Origin: CAZBSE01 sp964610385 | GTDB taxonomy: Bacteria; Actinomycetota; Humimicrobiia; Humimicrobiales; Humimicrobiaceae | Direction of reading: 5' to 3' | Length of the DNA stretch: 64,000 nucleotides | NCBI GenBank assembly: GCA_964610385.1 | Contig: CAZSXW010000006.1 | Location: forward strand, 1-64,000 | The notes under the pieces: model-generated | Seen by the model: only the letters and a program-made list of their open reading frames with translations | Database searches by the model: none | What the model was told of the DNA's origin: nothing | Program-made: the position numbers and the translations under genes | In this document: one piece after another, positions 60,313 through 64,000 of the stretch | Layout of the letters: every line of letters starts with the position of its first letter | Position numbering within the stretch: position 1 is the first letter of the stretch

Positions 60313-61125
60313 ATGCTTGGACCGGAAGATTTTTTTGATTTATCGCAAACCCAGTTTAAAGGGCTTTTTGAAGGTATTGAATATGTTTGGGATGCCCTGA
60401 AGAAAATTGAGGGATATATCAGAGGTAATATTAAGCCAAATGTTTCTGGCATTAGAAAAGGTAAGGCATTTATAAATAAAACTACAGTCTTATATGATGG
60501 CGGAGTGATTGAATCGGGATTTGATATAAGTTTTGTAAAAAAGAGATTGATAATAAAAAGCGGAGGCAAAATCTTGGATGGGGCAAGTGTGGTGTATGCC
60601 GGCGCAGTCCTTATGGATGATGAGATATGTATAGGGAAAGGTACGGTTATGGAGCCGGGTGTATTAATAAAAGGCCCGGCTATTATCGGCGATAATACCG
60701 AACTAAGACAGGGAGCCTATTTAAGAGGTGATAACCTGGTTGGGAATGACTGTGTAGTAGGGCATGCGACTGAGGTGAAATCCAGTGTAATACTGGGAGG
60801 AAGTAAGGCAGGGCACTTTGCATATATAGGAGACAGTATCCTTGGAAAGGTAAATCTTGGAGCGGGAACGAAACTCGCAAATTTGAAGATAATCGAATCC
60901 GATATAGTGCTGAATATTAAAGGTAGAAGATACGAAACTGGTTTAAGGAAGTTTGGAGCAATACTTGCAGACGGAGTAGAAACAGGGTGTAACAGCGTTA
61001 CGGCTCCAGGGACTCTGCTGGGAAAAAACGTCCTTTTATACCCCAATACAACTGCAAAAGGTTATCACTCCCCGAAAACAATAATCAAATTGAAGCAGAG
61101 ACAAAAGTCAGTTCAAAGGAGGTAA
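60313..61125 (+). CDS. Left-handed beta-helix acyltransferase (GlmU C-terminal-like)
   Basis: A 270-residue protein without a nucleotidyltransferase half. From about residue 70 it consists of hexapeptide repeats (VMEPGVLIKGPAIIGDN, RGDNLVGNDCVVGHATEV cited by parts) that build a left-handed beta helix, with ALKKAGHFAYIGDS-type region and GCNSVTAPGTLLG near the end. Such proteins resemble the acetyltransferase domain of GlmU or the DUF-type sugar-nucleotidyltransferase partners. It starts after GGAGG and ends 4 bp before glmM, so a role in amino-sugar activation is likely. Confidence 0.72.
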   Translation: MLGPEDFFDLSQTQFKGLFEGIEYVWDALKKIEGYIRGNIKPNVSGIRKGKAFINKTTVLYDGGVIESGFDISFVKKRLIIKSGGKILDGASVVYAGAVLMDDEICIGKGTVMEPGVLIKGPAIIGDNTELRQGAYLRGDNLVGNDCVVGHATEVKSSVILGGSKAGHFAYIGDSILGKVNLGAGTKLANLKIIESDIVLNIKGRRYETGLRKFGAILADGVETGCNSVTAPGTLLGKNVLLYPNTTAKGYHSPKTIIKLKQRQKSVQRR

Positions 61126-61129
61126 AAGT

Positions 61130-62479
61130 ATGGGAAAATTATTCGGAACAGACGGAATAAGGGGAGTTGCAAACGAGTACCCGATTACTCCTGATATGGC
61201 TATGCAGATAGGGCAGGCTACCGCATATATATTAAAAAAAGAAGGGCACCGCTCAAGAATCGTAATAGGTAAAGACACCAGGCTTTCCGGTTATATGATA
61301 GAAAGTGCTCTGGTATCAGGTATATGTTCAATGGGGTCAGATGTGATACTTGTAGGGCCCGTACCCACACCAGGTATTGCTTTTTTAACAACAAATTTGG
61401 ATGCAGATGCAGGAATAGTGATTTCTGCTTCACATAACCATTATAAGGATAATGGGATTAAAATTTTCTCAAAAAACGGTTATAAGCTAACAGATGAAGA
61501 AGAGAAGAAAATTGAAGATTTGATATTTTCAAAAAAACTTCCCACTTTTCTTACGGATGCTGAAAGTCTGGGACGTGCATTCAGAGAGGAAGATGCAAGT
61601 GGAAGGTATATAGTTTTTCTGAAGCATTCATTTCCCAGAAATCTTGATCTTGAAGAAATAAAGATTGTGCTTGACTGCGCCAATGGTGCTACATATAAAG
61701 TTGCCCCTACACTTTTCAGGGAGATGAGAGCGGAAGTTGCTTCTTTGAACGTTGACCCTGATGGGGAGAATATTAATCTTAATTGCGGAGCGCTTTACCC
61801 GGAAGCTCTGGCAGAAGCAGTAGTCGGAGATAAAGCAGATATAGGACTTGCTTTCGATGGTGACGGAGACAGACTGATAGCGGTTGATGAAAAAGGAGAT
61901 ATAGTCAATGGTGATAAAATAATCGCCATATGTGCAAATAGATTAAAAGAGGAAGACGTATTAAAGAATAACACTGTTGTTACAACAGTGATGAGCAATC
62001 TTGGTCTTTCTATTGCATTTAAAGAGATGGGAATCAGGCATGTTAAGACTAAGGTCGGTGACAGATATGTGCTTGAAGAAATGTTAAAAAACGGCAGCGT
62101 GATCGGCGGAGAGGATTCGGGTCATGTCATCTTTAAAGAGCATCATACAACGGGTGATGGTATTCTTACTGCACTTCAGCTTCTGTCGGTTATGAAGAAG
62201 GAAAAAAAGCCGCTTTCAGAGCTGGCTAAAATAATAAAAACATTCCCGCAGGTTTTAATAAACGTAAAAGTAAAAAGGAAAGCACCACTTGAGGAAATAC
62301 CGGAGCTCAGGAACGTGATATCAAAAGTTGAAAAGGAACTTGGTGATAAAGGCAGGGTTCTTGTAAGATATTCCGGTACCCAGTCTATATGCAGGGTAAT
62401 GATTGAGGGTCCTACAAAAGATAATACCGAGAGATTTGCTAAAGAAATTGCTCGGGTCGTAGAAGATAAATTAAATTAA
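61130..62479 (+). CDS. glmM: Phosphoglucosamine mutase
   Basis: A 449-residue enzyme that converts glucosamine 6-phosphate to glucosamine 1-phosphate for peptidoglycan precursors. The phosphoserine loop ISASHNHYKDNG has Ser101, the metal loop is FDGDGDR (about residues 243-249), the sugar loop GEDSGH and the phosphate-binding loop RYSGTQ are intact. Length is normal. AAAGGAGG precedes the ATG. It follows the hexapeptide protein by 4 bp. Confidence 0.93.
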   Translation: MGKLFGTDGIRGVANEYPITPDMAMQIGQATAYILKKEGHRSRIVIGKDTRLSGYMIESALVSGICSMGSDVILVGPVPTPGIAFLTTNLDADAGIVISASHNHYKDNGIKIFSKNGYKLTDEEEKKIEDLIFSKKLPTFLTDAESLGRAFREEDASGRYIVFLKHSFPRNLDLEEIKIVLDCANGATYKVAPTLFREMRAEVASLNVDPDGENINLNCGALYPEALAEAVVGDKADIGLAFDGDGDRLIAVDEKGDIVNGDKIIAICANRLKEEDVLKNNTVVTTVMSNLGLSIAFKEMGIRHVKTKVGDRYVLEEMLKNGSVIGGEDSGHVIFKEHHTTGDGILTALQLLSVMKKEKKPLSELAKIIKTFPQVLINVKVKRKAPLEEIPELRNVISKVEKELGDKGRVLVRYSGTQSICRVMIEGPTKDNTERFAKEIARVVEDKLN

Positions 62480-62589
62480 GCAAAATAATTTACGGTCTTC
62501 CGTAATTCTGCAGAATTAATAGTATAAAAATGTTGTGATTTTGATCTATGATAAAATAAAAAAACATTTTAAAATGTGGGCAAGGGTAT

Positions 62590-63435
62590 TTGTATAACAT
62601 GAGTGATTTCAAAAATGATTTGGGCGATATAAACGTAGAAGACAACGTAAGTGATTTCGCCGGATTGATTGACAGCAGATATATTAAAAAAATCGATAAG
62701 GTAATAAGGGATATCGAAAGCAAAACGACAATAGAGGTAGCGGTTATTACCATCGATTCACTAAGGGGAGAACCGATTGAAAAGCTTGCATTCCGGCTGT
62801 TTAATAAATTCGGAGTCGGTAAACAGGATATAAATAACGGGATCCTCATTTTACTTTCAAGAAACGATAATAAATTCAGAATCGAAGTAGGCCTCGGTCT
62901 GGAGAAGATAGTGACCGATGATCTGCTAAAGAATCTAAAGCAAAACTTTATACTGCCGAGCTTTAAATATAAAAAGTTCGGGAAGGGCATACTGAAGTTC
63001 GTTGATGCGATATCCGATAAAGTCAGTGAAAGCTGGTCCAGCAGGCTGTCAATCGCATCTTTGGCTTCAGGGATACTCTCAGGGATTTATAGTATCGTTA
63101 CAATGATATCGCTTTTTATTTTATACCTGGGTGATAAATATGGGGCTTATCCTTACGGTACTTCAATAGTATATGGACTGGAAAACCTTTTATCCGCTGC
63201 AGCATGGTGGATTTATTTTTCAGTATGGAATCTGATATTTTTTGTTTCTGTGCCCTCTCTAGTTGCAGTAATATGCGGTATTATCGACCTGGTGCATATA
63301 AAGAAAGGTATTTCTGAAAAAGTAAGAACGAAGTTGGATATAGCAGGCATATTGCTTGGCCTATCTCCTATTGTTGTCGTGGGGATATTTTTTATTCCTA
63401 TAGTATCCAGGCTGGTTTCAACGATACCGGGGTAG
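62590..63435 (+). CDS. TPM-domain membrane protein
   Basis: A 281-residue protein (or 278 if the ATG at 62599 is used; AAGGG at 62582-62586 does not decide). The TPM domain covers about residues 18-140, with VSDFAGLID, TTIEVAVITIDSLRGEP and NGILILLSRNDNKFRIEVGLGLE; the last part is typical. Three hydrophobic segments follow (about 160-270). TPM proteins act in phosphatase, membrane or photosystem-repair roles; none is assigned here. Confidence 0.8.
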   Translation: MYNMSDFKNDLGDINVEDNVSDFAGLIDSRYIKKIDKVIRDIESKTTIEVAVITIDSLRGEPIEKLAFRLFNKFGVGKQDINNGILILLSRNDNKFRIEVGLGLEKIVTDDLLKNLKQNFILPSFKYKKFGKGILKFVDAISDKVSESWSSRLSIASLASGILSGIYSIVTMISLFILYLGDKYGAYPYGTSIVYGLENLLSAAAWWIYFSVWNLIFFVSVPSLVAVICGIIDLVHIKKGISEKVRTKLDIAGILLGLSPIVVVGIFFIPIVSRLVSTIPG

Positions 63436-63527
63436 AGTTAAATTGAAAATTTTTAAAGTTTTTTACTATGACCATTTTATCTCCAGTTGATAAGAGTATA
63501 TGGTAAAGATTTCCTATTTTTTGCCTC

Positions 63528-63713
63528 CTAATCTTTAGATTTAAGCTTCTCAATTTCTTCGGCTATCTTTTCAAAGGAATCAAATATACAATTGACTGTC
63601 TTATAAGTAAAGTCGCAGTGGAAAATATTGGGCTTGGTGCAGACATCCTTGAATTTTAGCTCACTCATAACTATAAACCTCTGAGTATTTAGATATTCAA
63701 TTAATTTACTCAT
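63528..63713 (-). CDS. Small hypothetical protein (61 aa)
   Basis: A 61-residue, slightly acidic protein with two cysteines and no membrane segment. AAGGAAAG lies at the right distance before its ATG, which makes it more credible than a random frame. I see no family resemblance. It converges with the TPM gene. Confidence 0.45.
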   Translation of the reverse strand: MSKLIEYLNTQRFIVMSELKFKDVCTKPNIFHCDFTYKTVNCIFDSFEKIAEEIEKLKSKD

Positions 63714-63856
63714 CTTTCTTTCCTTGATTAACTTTTTTTAAGACGATTATATCAGAATATGTAATTTTTTTTACATACTTGATTAAATTACACTTCTGAT
63801 TTTTAAAAATAACTTAGTAAATAAATATTAAAAAGAGCAGTAAAGGCTGAAAATTG

Positions 63857-63904
63857 TTGACAAAGTTATTATTTAGTATTAATATTCTTTGATAAATATT
63901 ATCA
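63857..63904 (+). promoter_or_regulatory. Promoter with Fur box
   Basis: TTGACA (63857-63862) and TAATAT (63880-63885) with a 17-base spacer form a strong promoter. TGATAAATATTATCA (63890-63904) matches the 15-base Fur consensus TGATAAT-n-ATTATCA at all but one position and covers the transcription start; further ATTATC half-sites follow to about 63914. It precedes a Fur-like gene. Confidence 0.7.
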
Positions 63905-63937
63905 TTATCATTATCAATATCAATATGATTGAACAGC

Positions 63938-64000
63938 ATGGACGACAAAGAGAGAGCCATAAATTTCTGGAAAGATAAAATTAAGGCCAGCGGTTTTAGG
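63938..64000 (+). CDS. Fur-family regulator, N-terminal start (partial)
   Basis: Only the first 21 codons are present (MDDKERAINFWKDKIKASGF, then R) before the window ends. A charged N-terminal helix followed by K-x-S-G-F-R is how Fur-family proteins begin, before the LTPQR motif. The Fur box over its promoter supports the idea of an autoregulated iron regulator. PerR or Zur cannot be excluded. Confidence 0.5.
   Translation, partial: MDDKERAINFWKDKIKASGFR

Noticed and set aside
1..64000. Insertion sequences, transposases, prophage or integrase genes
   Set aside because: No transposase, integrase or terminal inverted repeat pair was found anywhere in the window.

Overview
This window is low-GC bacterial chromosome with strong AGGAGG-type ribosome binding sites, several TTG/GTG starts, and SBP and other lipoproteins with lipoboxes. 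The best taxonomic clue is the gyrase locus: recF, a DUF721/DciA-like gene, gyrB, gyrA, small membrane proteins including a DUF3566 protein, then tRNA-Ile(GAT) and tRNA-Ala(TGC). That order is characteristic of Actinobacteria, although the base composition is unlike most of them. I infer an uncultured, anaerobic, low-GC lineage near the Actinobacteriota (Humimicrobiia-like groups would fit). This is inference, not identification.

Region 0.7-18.3 kb is one long sugar/polyol locus read left to right. It holds a GntR/FCD regulator, a CUT2-type ABC importer (lipoprotein, double ATPase, permease), an iron-sulfur protein, and then ten enzyme genes. Three of these (alcohol dehydrogenase, creatininase-fold hydrolase, Gfo/Idh dehydrogenase) match in sequence and order the inositol genes iolM-iolN-iolG of Thermotoga. 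They are followed by a UxaE-type uronate epimerase, a UxuB-type SDR mannonate/fructuronate oxidoreductase, 6-phosphogluconate dehydrogenase, a LarA-family nickel epimerase, a PPi-type phosphofructokinase homologue, a HAD phosphatase-like protein and a TIM-barrel isomerase. No mannonate dehydratase or KDG kinase is present. The set reads as a route from inositol through 5-keto-L-gluconate, tagaturonate, fructuronate and mannonate to gluconate (LarA-type 2-epimerisation), 6-phosphogluconate and ribulose 5-phosphate. This is the most interesting hypothesis of the window.

Region 18.6-28.3 kb carries a PadR regulator with a two-gene ABC-2 exporter, an ATP-cone/PD-(D/E)XK nuclease, a potBCDA polyamine importer, a nucleotide-sugar-type epimerase and an L,D-transpeptidase. 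Region 28.5-34.6 kb (minus strand) is a formate dehydrogenase module: a large Cys-type molybdenum subunit with NuoG-like ferredoxin domains, NuoE and NuoF partners, MobA, a small molybdopterin-domain-like protein and a membrane protein.

Region 34.8-42.2 kb is the gyrase locus with the two tRNAs. Region 42.2-45.3 kb has an Rrf2 regulator, an orphan galactitol-type PTS EIIC and a DUF3786 protein. Region 45.4-52.3 kb is a 2-oxoacid dehydrogenase operon (SorC regulator with an operator-like palindrome, E1alpha, E1beta, E2, zinc-ribbon protein, LipB on the opposite strand, E3).

The remainder (52.4-64 kb) is mixed: an M23 peptidase, class I aldolase, two acidic lipoproteins, a PadR regulator under a perfect palindrome, a HicB-like small protein, a YbjQ protein, a deleted GNAT pseudogene, a remarkable 7TM-sensor/pseudopilin fusion, a hexapeptide acyltransferase with glmM, a TPM protein, and the first codons of a Fur-family regulator behind a Fur box.
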